The notes below the pieces were generated by a model that was given only the letters and a program-made list of their open reading frames with translations, did not search any database and was not told the DNA's origin. From Sulfurospirillum diekertiae (GTDB lineage Bacteria > Campylobacterota > Campylobacteria > Campylobacterales > Sulfurospirillaceae): 64,000 nt of DNA. The translations under genes were made by a program, and so were the position numbers. Below, piece after piece: positions 53,222 through 62,177 of this stretch; position 1 is the stretch's first letter; every line of letters starts with the position of its first letter. Where the stretch lies: assembly GCF_002309535.1 (NCBI RefSeq), contig NZ_CP023275.1, positions 1,364,001 through 1,428,000 on the forward strand, in the 5' to 3' direction.

Positions 53222-53763
53222 GCTTCTTTACTCTCTAAAACATATGTTTTGATGTTGTCATTAGTATAAATACAAAGTTCACTGGCAATTTTCAAACTTT
53301 CTTTCACGATCGTTTCTTCATCAAGATTGGTATGGCGATCCAGTGCACGTGCAGCTGATATGGCGTAGTTTCCACCACTGCCAATCGCTGCAATTTTACC
53401 ATCTTCTGGTTCAACCACATCTCCGTTACCACTTAAAATAAAAATATGCTCACAATCTAAAACAATCATCATCGCTTCTAAACGACGCAACATTTTATCT
53501 TTACGCCACTCTTTTGAAAACTCAATCACTGATTTGTACAAATCACCTTTTTTTTGTTCCAAAATACCTTCGAACATATCAAAAAGGTTAAACGCATCCG
53601 CTGTGCTTCCTGCAAATCCTGCTAGGATTTTGCCACTATAGAGTTTACGAATTTTTGTGGCATTGTTTTTAAGCACGGTATTGCCAAAAGTGACCTGCCC
53701 ATCACCGCCAATAACTGCTTTCTTATCACCGCGACACGCAAGGATAGTAGTTGCTTCAAACAT
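53218..53763 (-). CDS. hslV: ATP-dependent protease peptidase subunit HslV
   Basis: Proteasome-like threonine peptidase, 181 residues. The N-terminal [27 protein letters not shown] shows that the nucleophile Thr is preceded by four residues to be removed, as in Campylobacter, rather than by Met alone. [34 protein letters not shown] and [16 protein letters not shown] are conserved. Paired with hslU. Confidence 0.97.
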   Translation of the reverse strand: MFEATTILACRGDKKAVIGGDGQVTFGNTVLKNNATKIRKLYSGKILAGFAGSTADAFNLFDMFEGILEQKKGDLYKSVIEFSKEWRKDKMLRRLEAMMIVLDCEHIFILSGNGDVVEPEDGKIAAIGSGGNYAISAARALDRHTNLDEETIVKESLKIASELCIYTNDNIKTYVLESKEA

Positions 53764-53768
53764 AGAAT

Positions 53769-54215
53769 TTATTCTCCAAGAATAATAAGTGTTAAGGTAG
53801 CGTGAATACCGTGCCCTAACTTAATACTCACATTAAAATTGCCCGTTGTTTTGATCGCTTGCTCAAGTTCAACAGTTTTTTTATCAATTTCAATTTTATA
53901 CTGCTCTTTAAGTTCGTGCGCAATTTCATCTTTGGTAACGGCGCCAAAAAGACTTCCGTTTGCACCCAATTTACGTTTAACCGTAAGTTTAAGTTCACTA
54001 AGTTTTTTTTCAATGGATTTAAGATTTGCAATTTCTTCAGCTTCTGCCGCTGCTTTTTTACGTTGATCTGATTCATATTTTCGCATGACTTCGTTGGTCG
54101 CTAAAAGCGCAAACCCTTTACCAATGAGGAAGTTTTGGCCATAACCGTCTTTTACCTCTTTGATTTCGCCTTTTTTACCTAAATCTTTGACATCTTTAAT
54201 CAATAATACTTTCAT
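53769..54215 (-). CDS. rplI: 50S ribosomal protein L9
   Basis: Ribosomal protein bL9, 148 residues from the ATG at 54215; the frame is open further upstream, but [30 protein letters not shown] is the standard N terminus. A long central helix links to the C-terminal domain ([25 protein letters not shown]). It lies directly upstream of hslV (5-base gap), an order known in Campylobacter with argG nearby. Confidence 0.97.
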   Translation of the reverse strand: MKVLLIKDVKDLGKKGEIKEVKDGYGQNFLIGKGFALLATNEVMRKYESDQRKKAAAEAEEIANLKSIEKKLSELKLTVKRKLGANGSLFGAVTKDEIAHELKEQYKIEIDKKTVELEQAIKTTGNFNVSIKLGHGIHATLTLIILGE

Positions 54216-54228
54216 TTTTTTCCTTTTA

Positions 54229-54651
54229 TCATGATCGAATATTTTTGGGAAATGGGGCATTTTTCAGTTTTTCACCGTGAAAGGCATCAATGCCGCCACT
54301 GAGATGGGCAATATTTGAAAAGCCCATTCTTCGTAAAATAAATATCATTTGTGCTGTGCGCCCACCGGTATGGCAGTAAAAAATCAAAAGCTTACTCGCA
54401 AGTTTTTTAAGTTCATCCATGTGTTGATGAATGGTTGAAGTCGGTAATAGCATGTCTGTACCTTTGATACAAGACAATGAGAACTCATACATCTCTCGAA
54501 TATCGACCAGCACAAAATCAAGTTTTTTTTGTGCTCTTAAATTCAGCATTACATGTAACTCTTCACCACTGACTTCACAGCTTCTCGTTACTGTTTTAAC
54601 TAAATTTATCATGGCTTCTTCACTCCATTCATCATTGTTTGGCTTATCCAC
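54229..54651 (-). CDS. Rhodanese-like domain protein
   Basis: A single rhodanese domain, 140 residues, probably a cytosolic sulfurtransferase. [27 protein letters not shown] and the active-site loop [12 protein letters not shown] (Cys near residue 93) are intact, ending with [10 protein letters not shown] 35-residue N-terminal stretch precedes the domain. The gene sits between argG and rplI, 6 bases after the argG stop. Substrate unknown. A two-mismatch copy of the repeat is read as ELHVML. Confidence 0.9.
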   Translation of the reverse strand: MDKPNNDEWSEEAMINLVKTVTRSCEVSGEELHVMLNLRAQKKLDFVLVDIREMYEFSLSCIKGTDMLLPTSTIHQHMDELKKLASKLLIFYCHTGGRTAQMIFILRRMGFSNIAHLSGGIDAFHGEKLKNAPFPKNIRS

Positions 54652-54657
54652 TTTGGT

Positions 54658-55887
54658 TTAAGCTTTGCCTTGATTTCTTCTGTTTTTACCACTAATGATA
54701 AAGCGTAGCGCGTTTAGCTTAATAAAGCCTGCAGCGTCTTTTTGGTTATACACTTCATCCTCTTCAAAGGTGCAGAATGCTTCACTGAAGAGATTATTGG
54801 TTTTAGAATCTCTACCGATGACTGAAACATTTCCTTTGTAGAGTTTAAGTTTAACCGTGCCATTGACGGTCTCTTGCGATTTATCAATCGCTGCTTGCAT
54901 CATCTCTCGCTCTGGTGAAAACCAAAATCCGTTGTAAATGGTTTTGGCATACGTTGGCATAATCTCATCTTTAAAGTGAGCCGCTTCACGATCTAGTGTA
55001 ATGCTTTCAATGGCACGGTGTGCACGAAGCATAATTGTACCACCCGGTGTTTCGTAACACCCTCTACTTTTCATACCGACAAAACGGTTTTCAACGATGT
55101 CAATACGACCAATGCCGTGTTTGCAACCCAGTTCATTCAGTTTTGCCAGCATCGTTGCGGGACTGAGTTTAACACCATTGAGTGCGACTGGATCACCTTT
55201 TTCATAGGTAATTTCAATGACTTCAGATTGATCAGGTGCTTTTTCAGGGCTTACTGTCCAGCGCCACATATCTTCTTCTGGCTCTGCCGCTGGATTTTCC
55301 AATACAAGTCCCTCATAAGAAATGTGAAGAAGGTTCGCATCCATAGAGTAGGGAGATTTACCTGGTTTTTTCTCAATCACGATGCCGTTTTTCTCTGCAT
55401 AGGCAAGGAGTTTTTCACGAGAGTTCAAATCCCATTCTCTCCACGGTGCAATAATAACAAGGTCTGAGTTCATACTCAAATATCCCATCTCAAAACGGAC
55501 TTGATCATTTCCTTTACCCGTAGCACCATGACTGACACCATCAGCTCCCACCATCGCAGCAATCTCTGCTTGACGTTTAGCAATTAAAGGTCTCGCAATA
55601 GAGGTGCCTAAAAGGTATTCGCCCTCGTAAATGGCATTCGCTCTAAACATAGGGAATACATAATCTTTTACAAACTCCTCTTTTAAATCTTCAATAAAAA
55701 TATTTTCTGGTTTAATGCCCAAAGAGATAGCTTTCTTACGCGCTGGCTCTAACTCTTCGCCTTGACCGATGTCGGCTGTAAAAGTGACAACTTCACATTT
55801 ATACTCATCTTGGAGCCATTTTAAAATAATACTGGTATCCAGTCCACCTGAATAGGCTAAAACTACTTTTTTGACACTTTTTTTCAT
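54658..55887 (-). CDS. argG: Argininosuccinate synthase
   Basis: Joins citrulline and aspartate in arginine synthesis, 409 residues from ATG 55887; five earlier in-frame codons are not needed. The PP-loop ATP site is [17 protein letters not shown] near residue 8. Substrate segments are [24 protein letters not shown] and [12 protein letters not shown]. It heads the long minus-strand block that runs through era to the secretion cluster. Confidence 0.97.
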   Translation of the reverse strand: MKKSVKKVVLAYSGGLDTSIILKWLQDEYKCEVVTFTADIGQGEELEPARKKAISLGIKPENIFIEDLKEEFVKDYVFPMFRANAIYEGEYLLGTSIARPLIAKRQAEIAAMVGADGVSHGATGKGNDQVRFEMGYLSMNSDLVIIAPWREWDLNSREKLLAYAEKNGIVIEKKPGKSPYSMDANLLHISYEGLVLENPAAEPEEDMWRWTVSPEKAPDQSEVIEITYEKGDPVALNGVKLSPATMLAKLNELGCKHGIGRIDIVENRFVGMKSRGCYETPGGTIMLRAHRAIESITLDREAAHFKDEIMPTYAKTIYNGFWFSPEREMMQAAIDKSQETVNGTVKLKLYKGNVSVIGRDSKTNNLFSEAFCTFEEDEVYNQKDAAGFIKLNALRFIISGKNRRNQGKA

Positions 55888-55969
55888 AATACGAATCCTC
55901 ACAGAATTTATAGAATTGCGTGATGGTAGCGCAACTTTGTAAAAACTTTGCTTATGCTTTAGGGGAGAC

Positions 55970-55981
55970 TTTACATGTAAA
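55970..55981. repeat. TTTACATGTAAA palindrome, exact (CTTTACATGTAAAG)
   Basis: In the 156-base gap between divergent argG and the S4-domain gene, so near both promoters. Confidence 0.95.
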
Positions 55982-56043
55982 GATAAAAAAGCAAGTTTAA
56001 ATATTCTTTTGATAGAATGGGGATTAAATCCTAAGGATGGGGT

Positions 56044-56289
56044 ATGCGAGTCGATAAATTTTTAAACAGTGTCAATATTACGAAACGTCGCGCAATATCG
56101 GAAGATATGTGCAAAAATGGCGTTGTCTGCATCAACGGTGTGGTTGTCAAGCCTGCAAAAGATGTCAAAGTCGGTGATATTATTACGATTAATTATCTTG
56201 AAAAAACAGTCAAATACGAGGTTTTGCAAATTCCTGAAGCCAAAACCATTCCAAAAACGAAACAAAACGAATACGTAAGGGAAGTGTGA
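56044..56289 (+). CDS. S4-domain RNA-binding protein (RqcP/Hsp15-like)
   Basis: An 81-residue protein that is almost entirely an S4 domain: [49 protein letters not shown]. It resembles RqcP, a ribosome quality control factor, and the heat-shock protein Hsp15. Either would act on 50S-nascent chain complexes; the specific role is inferred. TAAGGATGGGGT precedes the ATG. trpD begins at its last base (TGATG). Confidence 0.85.
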   Translation: MRVDKFLNSVNITKRRAISEDMCKNGVVCINGVVVKPAKDVKVGDIITINYLEKTVKYEVLQIPEAKTIPKTKQNEYVREV

Positions 56290-57272
56290 TGAATTACCAA
56301 GAGGCCTATCAACAGTTTAATGCGCTTTTTGAAAATGAGCTGAGCCCAGAAGCAGCAGCACAATTTTTAGTGGAGCTTTACGAGCGAGGTGAGAGTTTTG
56401 AGGAGATCGCCGCAGCTGCAAATGTTATGCGCGAGCACAGTGTTAAACTGGACATTCCAGAGCATTTGAAAAGAGAACTCATCGATATTGTTGGAACGGG
56501 TGGCGATAAAAGTGGTACGTTTAACATCTCCACAACAACGTCCATTGTTTTAGCCGCTCTTGGTTGTAAAGTTGCCAAACACGGCAGTGGTTCTGCCACT
56601 TCACTTTCTGGCAGTGCCGATGTCCTTAAAGCCTTAGGACTCAACCTTAGTTTAGCACCCGAAAAACAGATTAAAATGCTCGAAGAGTGTGGTTTTGTCT
56701 TTATGTTTGCGATGAATCACCATCCATGCATGAAGCATATTATGCCCATTCGTAGAAGTCTCTCACATCGAACCATTTTCAATATGTTAGGGCCCCTTGC
56801 CAATCCTGCAAGTGCTCAAAAACAGATGGTGGGAGTGTTCCATGTGGATTACATTGATCGTTTTAGTCAAGCATTAAGGGAGCTAGGTACAACAAAGAGC
56901 ATGGTGGTAAGTTCTCTGGATGGTTTGGATGAAGTGAGTATTACGGCACCAACACGTTACACGATGATTGAAAACAAAATCATCACAGAAGGTGAAATCA
57001 ATCCAGAAGCGTTTGGTTTTACCTTTGCTCCACTTGAGGCAATTAAAGGTGGTGATAGCATTCAAAATGCTGAAATTACGCGTGCCATTTTACGAGGCGA
57101 TGAAAAGGGTGCAAAACTCGATGTTGTCCTTTTAAATGGGGCATGCGCTTTGATGATCGATGGAAAAGCCAGAGATATGCAAGAAGGCATAGCGCTCATG
57201 AACGAAGCCATTGAAAGCAAAAAAGCATGGGATAAACTGGGCGAAATTATTAAGCTCTCTTATCTTCTATGA
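56289..57272 (+). CDS. trpD: Anthranilate phosphoribosyltransferase
   Basis: Transfers phosphoribose to anthranilate in tryptophan synthesis, 327 residues. Signature segments are DIVGTGGDKSGTFNISTTTS, KHGSGSATSLSGSADVLKALG, MNHHPCMKHIMPIRRSL and GPLANPA. It stands apart from other trp genes, between an S4-domain gene and tsaE. The stop overlaps the tsaE start by 4 bases. Confidence 0.95.
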   Translation: MNYQEAYQQFNALFENELSPEAAAQFLVELYERGESFEEIAAAANVMREHSVKLDIPEHLKRELIDIVGTGGDKSGTFNISTTTSIVLAALGCKVAKHGSGSATSLSGSADVLKALGLNLSLAPEKQIKMLEECGFVFMFAMNHHPCMKHIMPIRRSLSHRTIFNMLGPLANPASAQKQMVGVFHVDYIDRFSQALRELGTTKSMVVSSLDGLDEVSITAPTRYTMIENKIITEGEINPEAFGFTFAPLEAIKGGDSIQNAEITRAILRGDEKGAKLDVVLLNGACALMIDGKARDMQEGIALMNEAIESKKAWDKLGEIIKLSYLL

Positions 57273-57700
57273 GTCAATGTTATGAAAAAGTGTGCGATTT
57301 AGCACACTTAACTGCTTTTGCCGACGAGATAAAAAGTAAACTTGGAGATTCAGGCGTACTCTTATTACGAGGGAATCTCGCTAGTGGAAAGACCGCTTTT
57401 GTTAAAGCGTTTGCTAAAATATTAGGTATAGAAGAAGCGATCTCATCGCCAACCTTTTCGATTTTACATGAGTATGATGAAAAACTATTTCACTACGATA
57501 TTTACCAATGCGGAAGCAATGGTTTTTTACAAAGTGGATTGATCGAAAAATTAGATGCTGAAGGTTACCATCTCATTGAATGGGGTGATGCTGAATTTGA
57601 AAAATTACTACACCATTTTGGTGTTGAGTATAGTACAATAGATATTGAGACAATGGATTTAAAACGCAATTATAAGGTTCACATTAATGCATACGCTTAA
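57269..57700 (+). CDS. tsaE: tRNA threonylcarbamoyladenosine biosynthesis ATPase TsaE
   Basis: P-loop protein needed for t6A modification of ANN-decoding tRNAs, 143 residues. Walker A is RGNLASGKTAFVKAF (near 35), slightly off the usual GDLGAGKT. ISSPTFSILHEYD is the conserved switch segment and HLIEWGD the late motif. Overlaps trpD by 4 bases and lptB by 14 bases. Confidence 0.94.
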   Translation: MSQCYEKVCDLAHLTAFADEIKSKLGDSGVLLLRGNLASGKTAFVKAFAKILGIEEAISSPTFSILHEYDEKLFHYDIYQCGSNGFLQSGLIEKLDAEGYHLIEWGDAEFEKLLHHFGVEYSTIDIETMDLKRNYKVHINAYA

Positions 57701-58409
57701 AGTTCAAGAATTACAAAAAGTGATTAAAAAAACGGAAATTATTAAAGGAGTTTCCCTTGATGTTCAAAGTGGTGAAGTTGTAGGTCTTTTAGGACCCAAT
57801 GGTGCAGGTAAAACAACAATGTTTTATATGATTTGTGGTCTTATTCCTCCAAGCTCTGGTGTTGTTTTTTTAGATAATCAAGATGTCACTCAAATACCTT
57901 TACATGTAAGAGCAAAACTCGGTATTGGTTACCTTCCTCAAGAATCAAGTATTTTTAAAGATTTGAGTGTGGAAGAAAACATTATGCTTGCTGCTGAAAT
58001 TGTTTATCCCAATAAAGAAAATGCAATGAAGCGCGTGGAAGAGCTTTTAAATTTGCTCAATATTGAACCGATTCGTAAACGTAATGGCGTCAGTCTGAGC
58101 GGTGGTGAAAGACGTCGTTGTGAAATTGCACGTTCCTTGGTCTTAAAACCCAAATTTCTTCTTCTTGATGAACCTTTTGCAGGTGTCGATCCTATCGCTG
58201 TGTCAGACATTCAAGGTATTGTACAAGAGCTTGCAAAATTGGATATTGGTGTTTTGATTACGGACCATAATGTACGCGAGACCCTCGCCATTTGTGATAG
58301 GGCTTATGTACTTAAAGATGGAGCTCTTTTGGCGAGCGGTAGCAGTGAAGAAGTTGCTCAAAACAAACTGGTGAAGACCTATTATCTTGGTGAAGATTTC
58401 AGGTTTTAA
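57687..58409 (+). CDS. lptB: Lipopolysaccharide export ATPase LptB
   Basis: ABC ATPase that powers LPS transport to the outer membrane together with LptF/G, 240 residues. Walker A GPNGAGKTT (near 37), Q-loop LPQESSIFKDLSVEENI, signature LSGGERRR, Walker B FLLLDEPFAGVDPIAV, H-loop ITDHNVRETL. The EPFAGVDPIAV stretch is distinctive for LptB. Immediately upstream of rpoN, as in many proteobacteria. Confidence 0.96.
   Translation: MHTLKVQELQKVIKKTEIIKGVSLDVQSGEVVGLLGPNGAGKTTMFYMICGLIPPSSGVVFLDNQDVTQIPLHVRAKLGIGYLPQESSIFKDLSVEENIMLAAEIVYPNKENAMKRVEELLNLLNIEPIRKRNGVSLSGGERRRCEIARSLVLKPKFLLLDEPFAGVDPIAVSDIQGIVQELAKLDIGVLITDHNVRETLAICDRAYVLKDGALLASGSSEEVAQNKLVKTYYLGEDFRF
57899..57910. repeat. TTTACATGTAAG, one-mismatch copy of the palindrome
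   Basis: Inside lptB, in frame as PLHVRA. Confidence 0.7.
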
Positions 58410-58427
58410 CCCACAAGGAGATTGGTT

Positions 58428-59699
58428 TTGAAACTTAGGGTTTCTAGCACACAAACAACCAAACAAAAGTTCTCCTCAACTCTTAGAGGTTGGCTTCCTA
58501 TACTTCAAGCCAATTTAGATAGTTTGGTGGAAACACTGGAACCCTTTGTGCAAGAAAATCCTTTCATCAGTGTTAAATCAGGTTCAGAAACACCCGATAA
58601 ACGTTTTGAAAAGAAAAGCTTTTTCTCCGAAGTTGCAAAAACATCGGTTTCTGATACCATTGAAGCACTGACTTTAGATAAAAAATCGCTCTATCAAGTC
58701 CTTAATGAGCAGGTAAATCCACCCCTTTTCCCTACTGAAAAATCACAACGAATTGCGTATGAAATTATTGAAAATATTAATTCAGAAGGATATTTTGAAG
58801 TTCAAGCATTGAGTGAGATTGCAAAAAAGTTGGATGTTAAAATCGAAGACGTGGAAAAGATAAGACAACGCTTTGCCTACCTTGAGCCTTTGGGCATTGG
58901 GGCACTTGATTTAAAAGAGACCTTTTTATTTCAACTCCAAGACCTTTCTTTAGAGAATGAACTCTATGACATGGTTGAAATGCTGATTATCAACTTTGAT
59001 ACTATCGAATCGTTCGGCAAAGAACCCCTGTTTCATGATGCCCTCGCTATTATTAAGCGGTTTCACAATCCACCCGCAATCGATTTTATGGAAGATGAGA
59101 AAGAGGTTATCCCTGATATTTTTATCTATAATCTTGAAGGTGCGATTGAAGTGAGACTCAATGATGCTTATTATCCTGAAGTGATACTTGATACGGAAGG
59201 GCTGGATGTTGATCATAGTTTTGTTTCTCAAAAAATTAAAGATGCTAAAGATCTTATTGATGCTCTTGAGATGCGTAAAGCAACGCTTTATAAAATCGGA
59301 TTGATGATCGTAGAATATCAGTATGATTTTTTCTTTGGCAAAGCGATAAAACCGATGAAACTTAAAGACTTAGCCGATGATCTAGGGCGAAATCCTTCGA
59401 CTATTTCACGTGCCATTGCGGGAAAATACCTTTCCTGTAGCCGTGGTGTGATTCCTTTAAAACAGTTTTTCGCAACGGCATTGGAAGAAGATATTTCCAA
59501 TAGCGCTATTAAAGAATATATGATTGAACTTGTTAAAAATGAGAGTAAAATAAAACCTCTGAGTGATATTAAACTTTTAGAACTGATAGAAGGAAAATTT
59601 AACATCAAAATGGTGCGAAGAACCATTACCAAATACCGACAACAGTTTAATATCGCAAGCTCATCCGAGCGTAAAAAACTCTACACTCTTCAATTTTAA
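58428..59699 (+). CDS. rpoN: RNA polymerase sigma-54 factor
   Basis: Alternative sigma factor used with enhancer-binding activators, controlling middle flagellar genes in this group; about 423 residues. TTG 58428 is preferred to TTG 58422 because AAGGAG ends 7 bases before it. Region I at the N terminus is short (RGWLPILQANLDSLVETLEPFVQENPFI). The core-binding region is at about 90-260. The HTH is LADDLGRNPSTISRAIAGKYLSC, and the RpoN box at the C terminus reads VRRTITKYRQQFNI. Confidence 0.95.
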   Translation: MKLRVSSTQTTKQKFSSTLRGWLPILQANLDSLVETLEPFVQENPFISVKSGSETPDKRFEKKSFFSEVAKTSVSDTIEALTLDKKSLYQVLNEQVNPPLFPTEKSQRIAYEIIENINSEGYFEVQALSEIAKKLDVKIEDVEKIRQRFAYLEPLGIGALDLKETFLFQLQDLSLENELYDMVEMLIINFDTIESFGKEPLFHDALAIIKRFHNPPAIDFMEDEKEVIPDIFIYNLEGAIEVRLNDAYYPEVILDTEGLDVDHSFVSQKIKDAKDLIDALEMRKATLYKIGLMIVEYQYDFFFGKAIKPMKLKDLADDLGRNPSTISRAIAGKYLSCSRGVIPLKQFFATALEEDISNSAIKEYMIELVKNESKIKPLSDIKLLELIEGKFNIKMVRRTITKYRQQFNIASSSERKKLYTLQF

Positions 59700-60526
59700 G
59701 CACTTTTTGCATCGGCATGTCTGAAGTGCATTTTAAGCATTTCATAGGCATTTTGAACCTCTTGAAACTTCGCAACATACTTTACATGTAAATCGCCATC
59801 GTAAAGCCCACAACTATCCGGATGATATTTTTTAACCAGTGTAAGATAATTGCTACGAATCATATCAAAGGAGTCTTCCATCTTACATCCAAGAACACCA
59901 AAATACTCTTCAAGTAAAGAGAAGAGGGCATTATGTCGGCTTCGTTTAGCACGTTTGGATACAAAACTCTTTTTATAGGCTAAAAAATCGTCCATAGAAT
60001 AAGAAAACTCTACAAAACACCCAAAAAGCTCCTTTTGTGCCAAGAGTTTCTCTAAAAGACATACCGTAATCTCTGAGTTTGGATAGAGCGTAATGGTGCC
60101 ATTCTTGGGGCGAATTCTGACTAAATGGTCTTTAAAATAGCTTTTCAGGTAGGACGCAAAAAGCGTGTTATGTGAACCCATATAAAAGACAACTGCATAA
60201 TTGTCTTCAATGCAGAGTTGAATGTTCATTTTTTGAAGGACTTGATTGGATTTTAGAAGCGAAATCTTGATACTTTTATCGATTGTATTTTCGATGATAC
60301 GTGCTTGTTCCACATTACCCGTTTTTCGTAGATAAATTTTACTGATCAATTTTAAAAAGTAACGGCGTTGCACTAACTCATCTTGCTCTTTAAAAATAAT
60401 CATCTTATCTTTGCGTCCAATCTTCTTTTGAAAGTTTTTATCGGCAATATTTTGTAAAAAATAAAAGGTTTTTGAATCTTCTTCTATCGTAAGAGCTAGC
60501 ATATCATGAGAGAGAGAAAGGTGCAT
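59696..60526 (-). CDS. Protein with C-terminal J domain
   Basis: A 276-residue cytosolic protein. The first ~200 residues are unrecognised and mixed alpha-beta. The last ~65 form a DnaJ domain with the HPD tripeptide intact (LTLVKKYHPDSCG), followed by FQEVQNAYEMLKMHF. The J domain suggests recruitment of DnaK to a special client. The gene overlaps the rpoN stop by 4 bases in convergent orientation. An exact palindrome copy is read inside the J domain as DLHVKY. Confidence 0.88.
   Translation of the reverse strand: MHLSLSHDMLALTIEEDSKTFYFLQNIADKNFQKKIGRKDKMIIFKEQDELVQRRYFLKLISKIYLRKTGNVEQARIIENTIDKSIKISLLKSNQVLQKMNIQLCIEDNYAVVFYMGSHNTLFASYLKSYFKDHLVRIRPKNGTITLYPNSEITVCLLEKLLAQKELFGCFVEFSYSMDDFLAYKKSFVSKRAKRSRHNALFSLLEEYFGVLGCKMEDSFDMIRSNYLTLVKKYHPDSCGLYDGDLHVKYVAKFQEVQNAYEMLKMHFRHADAKSA
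59781..59792. repeat. TTTACATGTAAA palindrome, exact
   Basis: Inside the J-domain gene, minus-strand reading LHVK, between the HPD loop and the last helix. Confidence 0.93.
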
Positions 60527-60589
60527 CTATCCATCCTTTTGTATCAAGTTATTTACCTTGAAGCAAAAAGAATTCCAAGTTTTAAAACG

Positions 60590-61315
60590 TTATATCCAAA
60601 TGGCATCTTCATCTAAATTTGGATTGCCTTGAAGCGTCTGATAAGGGGCATAGGATGCTTTATATTTAAGGCTTTGACACTCTTTGACGTAATAACCAAG
60701 ATAGATCCATTCAAGATCATACTCTTTTGCCAAAATAATCTGCTCGTAGATGGAAAGTCGGCCTAAAGAGAGTTTTTCAAAATCGGGATCGTAGTAAAAA
60801 TAGATTGAAGAGATACCATCATCTAAGAAGTCAATGAGATCAACACCAATAAGCTTTTCACCCTGAAAATAAAGCACCTCTTTGCCAAAATTATGTGCGC
60901 CACTTACATAGAGTTCGTGGTAACTTTGTGGCTTCAGGTTGTAGTATTGCCAGCCTCGTTTTTGTTCCATATGCCGATGATATTTGTCATAAAGTTCAAG
61001 ATGTTCCGTGCTAATTGTTGGTGCTTGAATGACATAACGAATACCTTCTGCTTTTTTGAAAACACGCTTAGCCGAACGTGAAAAATTGTAATTTTTAACA
61101 TCAATACGAAGGCTTAAACATAATTTACACTTTTGACATTGTGGTCTTGAGTAGTAGTTTCCAAAACGTCTCCAACCGCGTTCAATCAGTTCTTGATTGA
61201 GCTCCATTGTTGCATTTTCAATGTACTTATATTCCATACGTGTTTTACAGTCATCAAGGTATGAACATTTCGTTTCTAATGTTGAAAATTCAATAATGCG
61301 TGAAAATGATCTCAT
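60590..61315 (-). CDS. bpt: Aspartate/glutamate leucyltransferase (Bpt) / arginyltransferase-type protein
   Basis: N-end rule aminoacyl-tRNA-protein transferase, 241 residues. N-terminal cysteines and the ATE-N block (CSYLDDCKTRMEYKYI, YYSRPQCQKCKLCLSLRIDV) and the C-terminal ATE-C block (SIYFYYDPDFEKLSLGRLSIYEQI, WIYLGYYVKECQSLKYKASYAPYQ) are both present. Bacterial members transfer leucine to N-terminal Asp or Glu to mark proteins for ClpS/ClpAP. Whether it uses Leu or Arg cannot be read from sequence. A 56-residue gene ends 3 bases upstream. Confidence 0.92.
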   Translation of the reverse strand: MRSFSRIIEFSTLETKCSYLDDCKTRMEYKYIENATMELNQELIERGWRRFGNYYSRPQCQKCKLCLSLRIDVKNYNFSRSAKRVFKKAEGIRYVIQAPTISTEHLELYDKYHRHMEQKRGWQYYNLKPQSYHELYVSGAHNFGKEVLYFQGEKLIGVDLIDFLDDGISSIYFYYDPDFEKLSLGRLSIYEQIILAKEYDLEWIYLGYYVKECQSLKYKASYAPYQTLQGNPNLDEDAIWI

Positions 61316-61318
61316 TGA

Positions 61319-61489
61319 TTAGTCTAGTTTTCTAACTCCAGAGTTTTGCATAAACTTTTCAAATTGGTCATGAAGTTTTTTTTCTTTTTCTTGCTTTTGT
61401 TCTATAATAAGTTTTTCTTGAACATTTTTTTCTTCTTGACTTATTTTCTCTTTGAGTAATTTAAGATCATCAAATAAAATTCCTTGCAT
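61319..61489 (-). CDS. 56-residue charged helical protein upstream of bpt
   Basis: A small open frame, ATG at 61489 to TAA at 61319, ending 3 bases before the ATG of bpt. The product starts MQGILFDDLKLLKEKISQEE, continues as a Lys/Glu/Gln-rich helix likely to form a coiled coil, and ends FMQNSGVRKLD. No Cys, no membrane segment. A TAAAGG about 9 bases upstream of the ATG, partly inside the TTTACATGTAAA repeat at 61500, can serve as ribosome site. Tight spacing to bpt supports it as a real gene. Function unknown. Confidence 0.7.
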   Translation of the reverse strand: MQGILFDDLKLLKEKISQEEKNVQEKLIIEQKQEKEKKLHDQFEKFMQNSGVRKLD

Positions 61490-61499
61490 TGCATATGCC

Positions 61500-61511
61500 T
61501 TTACATGTAAA
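61500..61511. repeat. TTTACATGTAAA palindrome, exact
   Basis: Directly upstream of the 56-residue gene, supplying part of its ribosome site. It is the last copy; none occurs in the following 2.5 kb of accessory DNA. Confidence 0.95.
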
Positions 61512-61583
61512 AATAAACAAGGTTAGATTATAGCAAAATTTCGTGTGAAGAAGTTGCAATACATCTTAACAATGTTTAATTGA

Positions 61584-62177
61584 TTGACAAGCGAAGCACA
61601 GAGATCGCTAGTTATTACATTGAGACGTATCGTTGATGTCTTTAGTGAAGAAAAGCGCAAATTGCTTATTGAACATTCAAGTGGGCAACTTCATAACCTG
61701 ATTCAGTTTGTTTTTTACAGCGGACTGAGAGCAGGGGAGATAATAGGCCTTAAGTGGGACAATATAGACTTTGACAAAAACAAGATTGATGTCTATATGA
61801 GAGTCCGAAAAGGTACTGTTGATCTGCCAAAAGGCGATAAAATCCGTTTGATTGATCTGTTACCGCAAGCGAAGCAAGCGCTTCTTGTACAAAGACAGCT
61901 AACAGGTCTTTCGACCTTTGTGTTTCATTCAAGAGAAGGTAAACCCTATTTTAGTGAAACAAGTATTACGCAATCTATTCAAGAGTTGTGTAAAAAGCTA
62001 GGGATTGAAAGTGGTGGTGGATTACAAAAGATGAGGCGAACGCATAACACAATGCTTAAGCAATGTGGTTTACCTCTTGATTGGATTCTTCATCAAATGG
62101 GTCATGAAACGGATGAAGTTAATCGAAATCATTATACGGGAACTATTACGGTAGATGTAAGTAAAATTATTGCGTAA
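61584..62177 (+). pseudogene. Tyrosine recombinase (integrase) remnant, N-terminal domain missing
   Basis: About 197 residues corresponding to the catalytic half of a phage-type integrase. The first catalytic Arg is in YSGLRAGEIIGLKWDNIDF, Lys in the following beta hairpin, then the box II region GLQKMRRTHNTML, where the usual His three residues before Arg reads Gln. Box II continues as MGHETDEVNRNHYTG with His and the nucleophile Tyr. A stop codon sits just ahead of the frame and no core-binding domain is encoded upstream, so it is probably a broken copy. It marks the start of an accessory, AT-rich end. Confidence 0.75.

Noticed and set aside
53218-53763. HslV nucleophile Thr not directly after the first Met
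   Set aside because: The same short extra N-terminal stretch is found in Campylobacter HslV, so it is normal for the group.
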